Assembly: GCA_963761475.1 (NCBI GenBank)
Contig: CAVXGT010000010.1
Location: 62,001-126,000 of the forward strand
DNA length: 64,000 nt
From: Ga0077555 sp963761475
GTDB taxonomy: Bacteria; Pseudomonadota; Alphaproteobacteria; Rhizobiales; Hyphomicrobiaceae
Direction of reading: 5' to 3'
Every line of letters starts with the position of its first letter. Position 1 is the first letter of the stretch. Positions 54,108 to 63,275 of this stretch are shown piece by piece. The notes beneath the pieces were generated by a model. The model saw only the letters and a program-made list of their open reading frames with translations, was not told the DNA's origin and searched no databases. The position numbers and the translations under genes were made by a program.

Positions 54108-54804
54108 GTGCGAGCGTTGCCGCGACAGGCCGAACAAGGCCATCGACTGGCCGACGCCCCGCCCCTTCAGGTGGCGCCACCACCCTACAGGACATCTCCT
54201 ACACGCGTGCACCAACGGGCCGCATCACCTCCGTCAGCCATGCCGGCCGGCCCAACGACAGCTGGACCTACGCGTACGACACGCTCGACCGGCTGCTCAC
54301 GGCGACCAACACCGGCGACGCCTCCCTGTCGCAGACCTTCAGCTACGACAGCGCCCACAACCTGACCTCCAACAGCGCCATCGGCACCTACAGCTATCCC
54401 GCCCAGGGGCGTCGTGCCGGAGGGTCGCAAGGAACATGGCGCCGTGCGCCCGCACGCGGTTACCGCCGCGGGCCCGTTCGCACTCTCCGGAGCTTGTCCC
54501 GGACTTGATCCGGGAACGCCAACGGCAACATGACGGCGAAGACCGGGGCTCATTTGCTTGCGCTTCGGGTGCCGACCAGCACCCGCGCTGCGGCCAACCT
54601 CGCCATGACGTCTTGCCGGAGGCGAGCCAGGAGCGAACGACGCCGAGAACAAGCTTGCCACCATGGTCGTCGGTGCCGCGTCCTGCCGGAGGCGGGCTAA
54701 CAACAGAGTACCGCTACCGCTACACCGCCGACAATGCGCGCGCCTTGAAGATCTCGGTGCAGACGGCGGGCCCGAATCAGGTCACCGCCTACCTCGGCCC
54801 TTAA
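54108..54804 (+). pseudogene. Rhs fragment 3: displaced core piece without a tip
   Basis: From about 54170 the sequence repeats 51645-52240 almost base for base (TLQDISYTRAPTGRITSVSH, FSYDSAHNLTSNSAIGTYSY, RYRYTADNARALKISVQTAG), including the same TGCCGGAGGCG insertions and frame breaks, and adds a TGTCCCGGACTTGATCCGGG palindrome at 54494-54513. It stops at TAA 54802 after AYLGP, without core end or tip. It supplies homology for recombination with fragment 2. Confidence 0.75.
54486..54516. repeat. palindromic element copy 2 in Rhs fragment 3
   Basis: TCCGGAGCT then TGTCCCGGACTTGATCCGGG. It replaces the few codons between GPFAL and the NGNMTAKTG phrase of the Rhs core that are intact in fragment 2. 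Confidence 0.7.
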
Positions 54805-55046
54805 GCAAACCGCCCGCTCCACCTCACCAAGTTGCATCAACCCTACTCCCCCAGGCCTGTCGCATCGCTGCCACCTCGCGAAAAGTTGGTGCAGCGCAGC
54901 GGCCGTGATGGGTGCACAAAGTTCATTTGAGAGATTAGATTGCAATCACGCCACGGATCAGTCCGCTTGGCGCGGCCCATGCATTCCCTAGGCGAATGCA
55001 GGGCAGGAAATGCCCATTCACGCCCCATGGCGAGGAGTAGTCCAAG

Positions 55047-57650
55047 GTGGAGTTTCGGCAAGCCTTACCTGTTGGCTCGATCCTCGTCGGCGACTATCGC
55101 ATCCTTGACGTGCTCGGTCAGGGCGGGTTCGGCCTCACCTACAAGGCCGACGATCTTCGCCTCGGCGCCCAGGCCGCCATCAAGGAGTACTTTCCAAGTG
55201 ACCTGGCGCTACGCGAGGAAGGTCGCTCCACCGTCGTCGCCCGCTCCGCCCGCGAGGAGGAGCTGCTTGCCTGGGGCCGTGCCAAGTTCCTCGACGAAGC
55301 CCGCACACTGGCCCGCTTCCGCCACCCCAACATCGTCCGCGTCGCCCGCCTGTTCGAAGCCAACAACACCGCCTACATGGTGCTGGATTTCGAAATGGGC
55401 CCAAGCCTCTCGCAATGGCGCTCGGGACTGGGCCGCACGCCCACCCAGGCCGAGATCGACCGCATCGCCGCAACCTTGCTCGACGCCGTCGCCGTGGTCC
55501 ACGCCGAAGGCATCCTGCATCGCGACATCAAGCCCGCCAACGTCATCATGCGCGATGGCACCGAGCCCGTGCTGATCGATTTCGGCGCCGCCCGCCAGGC
55601 GCTGTCGGCACAGTCGCGCACCGTCCACGCCATCGTCACCCCCGGTTATTCGCCAAAGGAGCAGTACGCCGTCGACCTCGACCGGCAGGGCTCCTGGAGC
55701 GACATCTACGCGCTTGGCGCAACGCTCTATTTCCTCGTCACCGGCAAAGCGCCGCCGGACGCGCTGTCGCGCGACTTGGACGAGCCGATGCCCATGGCCG
55801 GTGGTAACGCTCAGCACTGGCGCCCGGGCTTCCTCGAAGCCATCGATGCCGCCATGACCGTGCGCGCCGAGGACCGTCCCCAGTCCGTGCCCGAGTGGCG
55901 CGCCATGTTGCTGGGCAAAAGCCCACCCACCGCCAGTCGCCCACAGCCGCGCCAACCGGCAGCCAGCGCCCGCTTGACCGCCCCGGCTGTATCCCTCGCA
56001 CCACCAAGCGGCGTCATTGCTGGCGACAATGCTCGCGGCCTCACCCCCAGCGTCCGCCGCGTCACCTTCGACGACCTGCCGGCCAGCCAGCCGGCCAGCG
56101 TCCCACCCCGTCGATCCGGCGGCTGGGGCATCGTGGTGACGGCCGTCCTCGCCGGCCTGCTCGCGTTGGGTGGTCTGTGGTACTGGGTCCAGGTCCTGGC
56201 CCCCGAGCGTGACGAGGCTGCCTGGCTCCAGGCCGAACGCGACCGCACCATCGCCGCCTACGATCGCTATATCAGCGCCCAGCCGAGCGGCCGCCACCTG
56301 GGCGAGGCCCGCGCCCGTCGCACCGCCCTGGCCCAGGCCGCCACCCTTGCCGCCAACGCAACCCCACCCCCGAGTGAAACCGCAAGACGCCCCCCATCGC
56401 CCGAAACGGCGCCCGCTCCGGTCCCCGCGCCAGCCCCAACTTCGCCGCCGACACCAGCCGCGTCCCAGGATCCAACCCCCACGCCGGCCGCAAACTCGCC
56501 TCCACAAACCGCACCCCCAAGCCCGCCCGAGGTCGCAGCCAACGCCGCCGCGACGCCCGAGCCCGTATCACAATCGGCCCCCACCCAGATCGCACCACAA
56601 CCCGTCCCGCCACCGGCCCCCACCGAGCCCCGCAGCCTCACGCCGCGCGCCACACTGCCCGCTGCGCTCTCCGACGCCGAGCGTCGCGATTTGGCCGCGA
56701 ACGTTGCCGAGGCGAGCTGGCGGCTCGCAATCGGAGCCTTTGTCGGCGCCGCGGAGCCCGGCTACAGCGAGCAAATTGCCGATTTCCGCAAGGAGCTTAC
56801 CGAGCTGACCAATGGCCGGCTGTCGTTCGAAACCCTGCACGCGAGTGAGACGCCGGAGCCGACAAGCCTGGCCAGTGCGGTCGCCTCGCAAACCGGCCTG
56901 ATGGGGTGGACCATTCCCATCTACGAGAGCGAACGCGACAGCGCTTTCCGCGTCTTCTCCGGCGCCGTCCCCTTCGGCCTGCCCCCCGCCCAGCACATCC
57001 GCTGGATGCGGGCTGACGGCGCGCGCCTACTCGAAGAAGCCTATGCCGGCATCGGCCAACGCCTGCGCGCCATTCCTTGCGGCATCGCTGAAGGTCCGGG
57101 CGGGTGGTTCCGCAACGAGATCAGAAGTCCGCAGGATTTTCGCGGTCTCAAGGTTCGCGCCCCGGCCTTGATGGTCCGCGCCGTCGAGAAGCTGGGCGCC
57201 GCAGCAGTCAACCAGAGCGCAACCAGCCGGATCCCGGCGCTGTTCGCTGCCAACCAGCTCGACGCCAGCCTCTGGTATTCGCCGGCGGCCAGCATCTTCC
57301 TGCAGTCGCCGCGGCCCGCGACGACCTATCACTATCCGGGCGTACATAGCCCGAGCCTCCTGTTCGCGCTCCTTGTTGGCGAGGCCACCTGGACCGCCAT
57401 GAGCCAGGCTCAGCAGAAGCTTCTGGACGAGGCCTGCCACCGCCGGTCGAGTGCCGCCGCCGTAAGCGCTCGGTCCGACCAGAACGACACCTTGAACCGC
57501 ATTCGCGGCCAGCAAATCACCGTCCGTCCCTTCACCCGACCCGTCCAGGAAGCCTTGCAGAAGGCCGCCGAAGAGGTCCTCTCGGAAGAAAGCGCCCGCA
57601 ATCCGAGCTTTCGCAATGCCCTGCAAAGCTACAACCGTTTCCGCCGTTGA
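55047..57650 (+). CDS. membrane Ser/Thr kinase with periplasmic DctP-like TRAP solute-binding domain
   Basis: An 867-residue fusion. Residues 17-275 are a eukaryotic-type kinase: G-loop LGQGGFGLTYKA, Lys46 in AAIKEYF, catalytic LHRDIKPANVI (Asp160), DFG at 178-180 and TPGYSPKEQYAVD. After a Pro-rich linker comes one membrane helix (GIVVTAVLAGLLALGGLWYW, about 359-381), an alpha-helical segment, a second Pro-rich linker (430-530), and a C-terminal DctP-type domain (about 545-850): EGPGGWFRNEIRSPQDFRGL, KVRAPALMVRAVEKLGAAAV, ALFAANQLDASLWYSP and TYHYPGVHSPSLLFALLVGE. DctP proteins bind carboxylates and similar solutes, so ligand-controlled kinase signalling is inferred. It sits after the Rhs locus and before slipin-NfeD genes. 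Confidence 0.85.
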   Translation: MEFRQALPVGSILVGDYRILDVLGQGGFGLTYKADDLRLGAQAAIKEYFPSDLALREEGRSTVVARSAREEELLAWGRAKFLDEARTLARFRHPNIVRVARLFEANNTAYMVLDFEMGPSLSQWRSGLGRTPTQAEIDRIAATLLDAVAVVHAEGILHRDIKPANVIMRDGTEPVLIDFGAARQALSAQSRTVHAIVTPGYSPKEQYAVDLDRQGSWSDIYALGATLYFLVTGKAPPDALSRDLDEPMPMAGGNAQHWRPGFLEAIDAAMTVRAEDRPQSVPEWRAMLLGKSPPTASRPQPRQPAASARLTAPAVSLAPPSGVIAGDNARGLTPSVRRVTFDDLPASQPASVPPRRSGGWGIVVTAVLAGLLALGGLWYWVQVLAPERDEAAWLQAERDRTIAAYDRYISAQPSGRHLGEARARRTALAQAATLAANATPPPSETARRPPSPETAPAPVPAPAPTSPPTPAASQDPTPTPAANSPPQTAPPSPPEVAANAAATPEPVSQSAPTQIAPQPVPPPAPTEPRSLTPRATLPAALSDAERRDLAANVAEASWRLAIGAFVGAAEPGYSEQIADFRKELTELTNGRLSFETLHASETPEPTSLASAVASQTGLMGWTIPIYESERDSAFRVFSGAVPFGLPPAQHIRWMRADGARLLEEAYAGIGQRLRAIPCGIAEGPGGWFRNEIRSPQDFRGLKVRAPALMVRAVEKLGAAAVNQSATSRIPALFAANQLDASLWYSPAASIFLQSPRPATTYHYPGVHSPSLLFALLVGEATWTAMSQAQQKLLDEACHRRSSAAAVSARSDQNDTLNRIRGQQITVRPFTRPVQEALQKAAEEVLSEESARNPSFRNALQSYNRFRR

Positions 57651-57804
57651 GCGGCGGCACGCATCGCCCCTCAATCCTACCCCGCAGCGCAATGACAGAA
57701 GGCGACACGCCCCGCGCACGCTCACCTGCGACCGGCAAGATGCGATGACGCCAGCTCTATTCTTCCTGAGTTGTTTTGACCTTTTTTTATATCGGAGATT
57801 AGCC

Positions 57805-58074
57805 ATGAACGAGCACATCGGCGCCCTCGAGGTGCTTTCCCTCGCACTGTTCCTTTTTGCAATCTTTGCCGTTTGGTCCTCAGTCAGGATCGTCCCGCAG
57901 GGCTACAACTGGACGATTGAGAAATACGGCCGTTACACACGCCCGCTAACGCCGGGCTTGCATATCCGGATGCCTTTTATGGACCGCGTCAGCGACCGCA
58001 TAAACATGAAGGAACAGGTGATAGACATCCCCAGTCAGGTCGTAGGCACCCGCGACATCGCCCCGATCGCTTGA
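57805..58074 (+). pseudogene. truncated slipin (SPFH N-terminus)
   Basis: An 89-residue open frame copying the start of the next slipin gene: a membrane segment (LSLALFLFAIFAVWSSVRI), then VPQGYNWTIEKYGRYTRPLT and MKEQVIDIPSQVVGTRD. It ends abruptly inside the SPFH domain at 58074. It has its own start and ribosome site (CGGAG) but lacks nearly all of the domain, so it is a partial duplication remnant. The 283 bp that follow are less GC-rich and hold no gene. Confidence 0.75.
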
Positions 58075-58357
58075 AAAAGCCATTGAGCCGGTGCTGGCTG
58101 AGGCAAGCAGCCCCCTCCGCTTCAGGGTTGTCCCCACGAACCCGAACGGCCCACTGGCCCCAATTGAGCGGCATGCAACGGCGCCATAGTCGCCACACCG
58201 AAACCGGCCGCCCTTCCATAAAGTTGTCGCAACCACCAAGTAACTATTTGTTTTCCATAATTTAACTGAAACTTGAAGCCTGCCCACTACAAAACCGGAT
58301 AACGCGCACCAAATGATTCGTGCGGCATTTTAGCCCTTATGATCCCGGAGATCATCA

Positions 58358-59331
<974 letters not shown>

Positions 59332-59482
59332 CGTGTAGGCTTGCCGATAGGTTGTGCCGCAAGGCACGCAACCGACAATGACACCACCCGGCGGTTTGCC
59401 CATCGCGGCCATCCGCCGGCTCCACCCTTGAACCCGTTCTCCCTTACCGCACGACCGCCAAAGTCTTCGAGGTGATGCCGAA

Positions 59483-59933
59483 ATGCAGCTGACAAACCTG
59501 ATGGCCCAGTTTGGGATCTGGAATTGGGTGATCCTCGCGGTCGTCCTGTTCGGCCTCGAAGCAGTCGTCCCAGGCGTTCATTTTCTCTGGTTCGGCGTGG
59601 CTGCCATCCTGGTCGCCATTCTGGCGTTCCTAACCGGCATGGTCTGGCAGTGGCAGCTCGTTGCCTTTGCCCTGTTCGCAGTAGCAACCGTCTTCGTCGT
59701 CCGCCGCTTTGCCCGCTCCGACAACAACCCGAGCGATACACCAGACCTCAACGCCCGCGGCGCCCAGTACATCGGCCGCGTCGTCGTCGTAGCCGAGCCG
59801 ATCGTCAGCGGCCGCGGAAAGGTCCGAAGTCGGCGACACCATCTGGCAGGCGGAAGGCGAAGACGCCGCCGCCGGCACGCGCGTCAAGGTCACCGCCGCC
59901 CGCGACACCGTGCTCCTGGTCACCGCCGTCTGA
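59483..59933 (+). CDS. NfeD family protein, one frameshift
   Basis: A membrane protein of about 150 residues: two helical hairpins (NWVILAVVLFGLEAVVPGVH, LWFGVAAILVAILAFLTGMV), then a cytosolic OB-fold that begins NARGAQYIGRVVVVAEPIV and, after an indel near 59820, ends EVGDTIWQAEGEDAAAGTRV and TVLLVTAV. NfeD proteins pair with slipins. The spacing of 151 bases after slipin and the same strand fit an operon. Confidence 0.85.
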
Positions 59934-59983
59934 CCCCATCCCCGTTTCCGCCCACCGAACCACCGCTCTCCAGATCGACGTCT

Positions 59984-60141
59984 AGCGCCAGCGTGCGCGC
60001 CCAGCGCACGCTCGGCGAAGGCCGCAACCGCGGCCCGCCGCGTTGCTGCGCCCCCGTGCGCCGGATGCTGGTCGGCATCCGAAGGCGCAACGCATGGAAG
60101 GCGCAGCGCTTCCCCTTGGCAGCCCGAAACGCGCCGTGAGC
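59984..60141 (+). repeat. GC-rich mosaic repeat, long copy 1
   Basis: Composed of hairpins in series: AGCGTGCGC/GCGCACGCT, then GGCCGCAACCGCGGCC, then CGGATGC/GCATCCG with loop TGGTCG, ending CGCCGTGAGCG. It follows the NfeD gene. Copy 2 begins 47 bases later in the same direction. A shorter copy lies at 37651-37770. Confidence 0.85.
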
Positions 60142-60188
60142 GAAAACAAGCACCACCACACCACACCACTTGCGTTACCAGCCCCACT

Positions 60189-60346
60189 GAGCGCCAGCGT
60201 GCGCCGAGCGCACGCAGGGCGAAGGCCGCAACCGCGGCCCGCCGCGTTGCGGCGCCCCCGTGCGCCGGATGCTGGTCGGCATCCGAAGGCGCAACGCATG
60301 GAAGGCGCAGCGCTGCGCCTTGGCAGCGCGAAACGCGCCGTGAGCG
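60189..60346 (+). repeat. GC-rich mosaic repeat, long copy 2
   Basis: A near-identical direct copy of 59984-60141. Its first hairpin is GCGTGCGC/GCGCACGC with a 3-base loop. Small differences (CTTCCCCTTGG versus CTGCGCCTTGG) show it is not an exact assembly duplicate. It ends 75 bases before the CoA-transferase gene. Confidence 0.85.
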
Positions 60347-60420
60347 CTAACAACAAGTGCGATGTCTCGCTCGATGCACTAGGCTGCTGGCCGTAGCACA
60401 CCAGCACGGAGAGTCACCCC

Positions 60421-61632
60421 ATGCATCAACGCCTGCCGCTCGAGGGCATCCGCGTGCTTGATGTGGCGAGCTGGATCGCCGCCCCGGCTGCAGCCGTCGT
60501 ACTGGGCGACTACGGTGCCGATGTCATCAAGGTCGAGCCTCCCGGCATAGGTGACCCGCATCGCCACAACGGCACGGTACTCGCCAGTGTCCCCAAGTCG
60601 CCCGTCAACTACATGTGGCACCTGGATTCGCGCAACAAGCGGTCGGTGGCGCTGGACCTCAAGGTGCCGGATGGCCGCGCCGCGCTCGACCGCCTGATCG
60701 CCACCGCTGACATCCTGATCACCAACTTTCCCCTGCCCGTCCGCCAGCGCCTGAAGCTCGGCTACGACGACGTCCGCGCCATCAATCCGCGCCTGATCTA
60801 CGCCTCGTTCACCGGCTACGGCGAGACCGGCCCGGACAAGGACCAGCCCGGCTTCGATTCGACCGCCTACTTCGGCCGCTCCGGAATTTCAGATGTCGCG
60901 CGCTACGAGGGCCAGCCACCGGGCGTCCCGCTCCCGGCCCAAGGAGACCGAGCCTCCGCCATGGGCCTGACCGCCGGCATCATGATGGCGCTCTGGAACC
61001 GCGAGCGTACCGGTGAAGGCAGTCAGGTCGCCTCCTCGCTCTACGCCAACGGCCTGTGGTCCAACGGCATCCAGGCCCAGGCCGCCCTCATCGACGCCTG
61101 GCTCGGTCCGCGTCCGCCCCGCGAAACGCCGCGCAGCGCCCTCGGCAACTACTATCGCACCCGCGACGACCGCTGGCTGCTGCTTGCCATTCCCCAGGAG
61201 GACAAGGCTTGGCCGGCGTTGTGTCGCGTCATGGGCCGTCCCGACGTAGAACACGACCCACGCTTCATCGATACACCAACGCGCCGTCGCAACGCTGCCG
61301 ATCTAACCGCCCTGCTCGATCAGATGTTCGCCAGCCGCGACTGGCTCGACTGGCGCGAGATCCTCAAAGCCAACAACCTGACCCACGCCCCCATCGCCCG
61401 CATTGCGGACCTGCCGGACGACCAGCAGGCCGTCGCCGCCGGCTACGTCGTCGAAACCGACATCGCCGAGATGCCGCGCACCATTGCTTCCCCCTTCCAG
61501 CTCTCCGACGTCACCCCGCGCCGCCCAGGCCCCGGCCCGGACGTCGGGGGCCAGACCGACGAGGTCCTCGCCGAGGCCGGATTTTCGCCAAAAGAGATCG
61601 CCAATTTGCGCGCCAGCGGCGCTGCCGCTTGA
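60421..61632 (+). CDS. CaiB/BaiF family CoA-transferase (class III)
   Basis: A 403-residue family III CoA-transferase, which moves CoA between acids. The block LEGIRVLDVASWIAAPAAAV, VEPPGIGDPHRHN, HLDSRNKRSVALDLKVPDG, LITNFPLPVRQRLKLGYDDV and YASFTGYGETGPDKDQPGFD give the pattern, with the catalytic Asp in PGFDSTAYFGRSG. Acceptor and donor acids unknown. No neighbouring acyl-CoA gene. Confidence 0.92.
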   Translation: MHQRLPLEGIRVLDVASWIAAPAAAVVLGDYGADVIKVEPPGIGDPHRHNGTVLASVPKSPVNYMWHLDSRNKRSVALDLKVPDGRAALDRLIATADILITNFPLPVRQRLKLGYDDVRAINPRLIYASFTGYGETGPDKDQPGFDSTAYFGRSGISDVARYEGQPPGVPLPAQGDRASAMGLTAGIMMALWNRERTGEGSQVASSLYANGLWSNGIQAQAALIDAWLGPRPPRETPRSALGNYYRTRDDRWLLLAIPQEDKAWPALCRVMGRPDVEHDPRFIDTPTRRRNAADLTALLDQMFASRDWLDWREILKANNLTHAPIARIADLPDDQQAVAAGYVVETDIAEMPRTIASPFQLSDVTPRRPGPGPDVGGQTDEVLAEAGFSPKEIANLRASGAAA

Positions 61633-61651
61633 TCAGATGGACGAGGTGCCC

Positions 61652-62524
61652 ATGCCGTCACCAACCTCAGCCAAACGCTTCTTTTGGCGCACAGCCCTAT
61701 GTGCCGTGATGGCCTTCGTGTGCTGGGCTGCCGCCACAGACCCCGGCAATGCGGCGGAGGATCGCTGCATCGCGGTCTCACGCGCGCCCTCGCAGCCAGG
61801 CAACCGCCACGCGACGCTCCCCGCTCGCCCCATCATCCCCGCCCAGTTCATTCCTCCCAAGACCATCAACGACGCCATCCGCATTTCCTTCGTCGGCCAC
61901 TCGACCTTCGTCATCGAGAGCCGCCAGGGCGTCAAAATCGCTACCGACTACAACGACTACGTGCGCCCGGCCGAGTTGCCCGACGTGGCCACCATGAACC
62001 GTGCGCACTCGAGCCATTACACCGATCTTCCCGATCCCAGCATCCCCCATGTCTTGCGCGGCTGGAATCCAGCTGGCGGCCCCGCTGTCCACGACCTCAC
62101 GGTCAAAGACATCAGGATCCGCAATTTCCCGACCAACATCCGCAGCTACGCTTCCGGCGGCACCGACGAGTTCGGCAATTCGATCTTCATCTTCGAAATG
62201 GGCGCCTTGTGCATCGCCCACCTGGGCCACCTCCATCACACCCTCTCACCCAGGCAGATCGGCCAGATCGGTCAGATGGACGTCGTCCTCGCCCCCGTCG
62301 ACGGCAGCTATACCCTCGACACCCCCGGAATGATCGAGGTGCTGAAGGGCCTCAAGGCCCCGCTCATCATTCCCATGCACTATTTCTCGAGCTTTACCCT
62401 CGGCCGCTTCCTCGACGTCGCCCGCGCCGACTTCGAGATCGAAACCAGCCCCGTCTCGAGCATCACCGTCACGCGCGCCACCCTCCCCCGAAAGCCTAAA
62501 GTCCTGGTACTCCCCGGCAATTGA
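61652..62524 (+). CDS. exported MBL-fold metallo-hydrolase
   Basis: A 290-residue protein with a Sec signal peptide (FFWRTALCAVMAFVCWAAAT, cleavage near AA-ED). The body is a UlaG-like metallo-beta-lactamase fold: FVGHSTFVIES, KIATDYNDYVRP, NRAHSSHYTD (zinc ligands HxxHxxD), HLGHLHHTL and IPMHYFSS. Periplasmic. Substrate unknown. GACGAGG upstream supports the ATG at 61652, though 61637 is possible. Confidence 0.85.
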   Translation: MPSPTSAKRFFWRTALCAVMAFVCWAAATDPGNAAEDRCIAVSRAPSQPGNRHATLPARPIIPAQFIPPKTINDAIRISFVGHSTFVIESRQGVKIATDYNDYVRPAELPDVATMNRAHSSHYTDLPDPSIPHVLRGWNPAGGPAVHDLTVKDIRIRNFPTNIRSYASGGTDEFGNSIFIFEMGALCIAHLGHLHHTLSPRQIGQIGQMDVVLAPVDGSYTLDTPGMIEVLKGLKAPLIIPMHYFSSFTLGRFLDVARADFEIETSPVSSITVTRATLPRKPKVLVLPGN

Positions 62525-62621
62525 CTGGAATGCGGCACCCTGTTCGTCGTTTTCACTGAAGCGTCATGTCGATTGGGCTAAGATTTGCGATTCGAAATCG
62601 AGCCCAGAGGGTGCCCACCAC

Positions 62622-63065
62622 ATGAGCCTGTTCGCACGGCTTTTCACAACCGACCTGCCTGGCCGGCAATGTGCAGCCTTGCCTATTTTGGCCGATGACG
62701 ACGGCACCATGCGCATCGGTCTCGTGACCACCAGGGAAACGCGGCGCTGGATTATCCCGAAGGGCTGGTCGAAGCCGGGCGTGCCCAATCACCGTGTCGC
62801 AGCCGACGAAGCCTATGAGGAAGCCGGCCTGATCGGCTCCATCGCCTCGGTCCCGATCGCCACCTACACCTATCGCAAGCGCCTCCACATCCTCGCCAGC
62901 GTTACATGCGCCGTGGAAGTCTACCCGCTACGCGTCACAGAGCGCCTCGCCAGATGGCCCGAAGTGGCCGAACGCCAGTTGATCTTTCTCGAGCCTGCAG
63001 CAGCAGCCCGTCGCGTCGCAGAGCCCGCACTGGCGCACTTGCTGGCTAATCTTCCCCCAATCTAG
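62622..63065 (+). CDS. NUDIX hydrolase
   Basis: A 147-residue NUDIX protein. The box is GWSKPGVPNHRVAADEAYEE and AGLIG, with the usual RE changed to DE but the EE metal pair kept. RRWIIPKGW is typical of the diphosphoinositol-polyphosphate/ADP-ribose-type group that cleaves nucleoside or inositol pyrophosphates. The start at 62622 follows GAGGG. Confidence 0.88.
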   Translation: MSLFARLFTTDLPGRQCAALPILADDDGTMRIGLVTTRETRRWIIPKGWSKPGVPNHRVAADEAYEEAGLIGSIASVPIATYTYRKRLHILASVTCAVEVYPLRVTERLARWPEVAERQLIFLEPAAAARRVAEPALAHLLANLPPI

Positions 63066-63275
63066 GCCCCCCTGTCTCGCAAGGGGCGGACCGTCACGCA
63101 GGCGATGGCGCATCATCTCGCAGGCCGCAATCCCGGCGCGTCTTGGCCATCCAGCCGCGGCAAAGATGTGCAACACCCCACCAAAAGCCCTCCAGCAGCG
63201 CGATTGAAGGTTGACCGACCGCCATCACAACCTAATCAGTGGCCCAAACAACGAACTCCCCCGGGAGGAGCCTTC

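Noticed and set aside
59984..60346. Tandem GC-rich repeats considered as a CRISPR array.
   Set aside because: Only two units of 158 bases with hairpins, no regular spacers, no cas genes.
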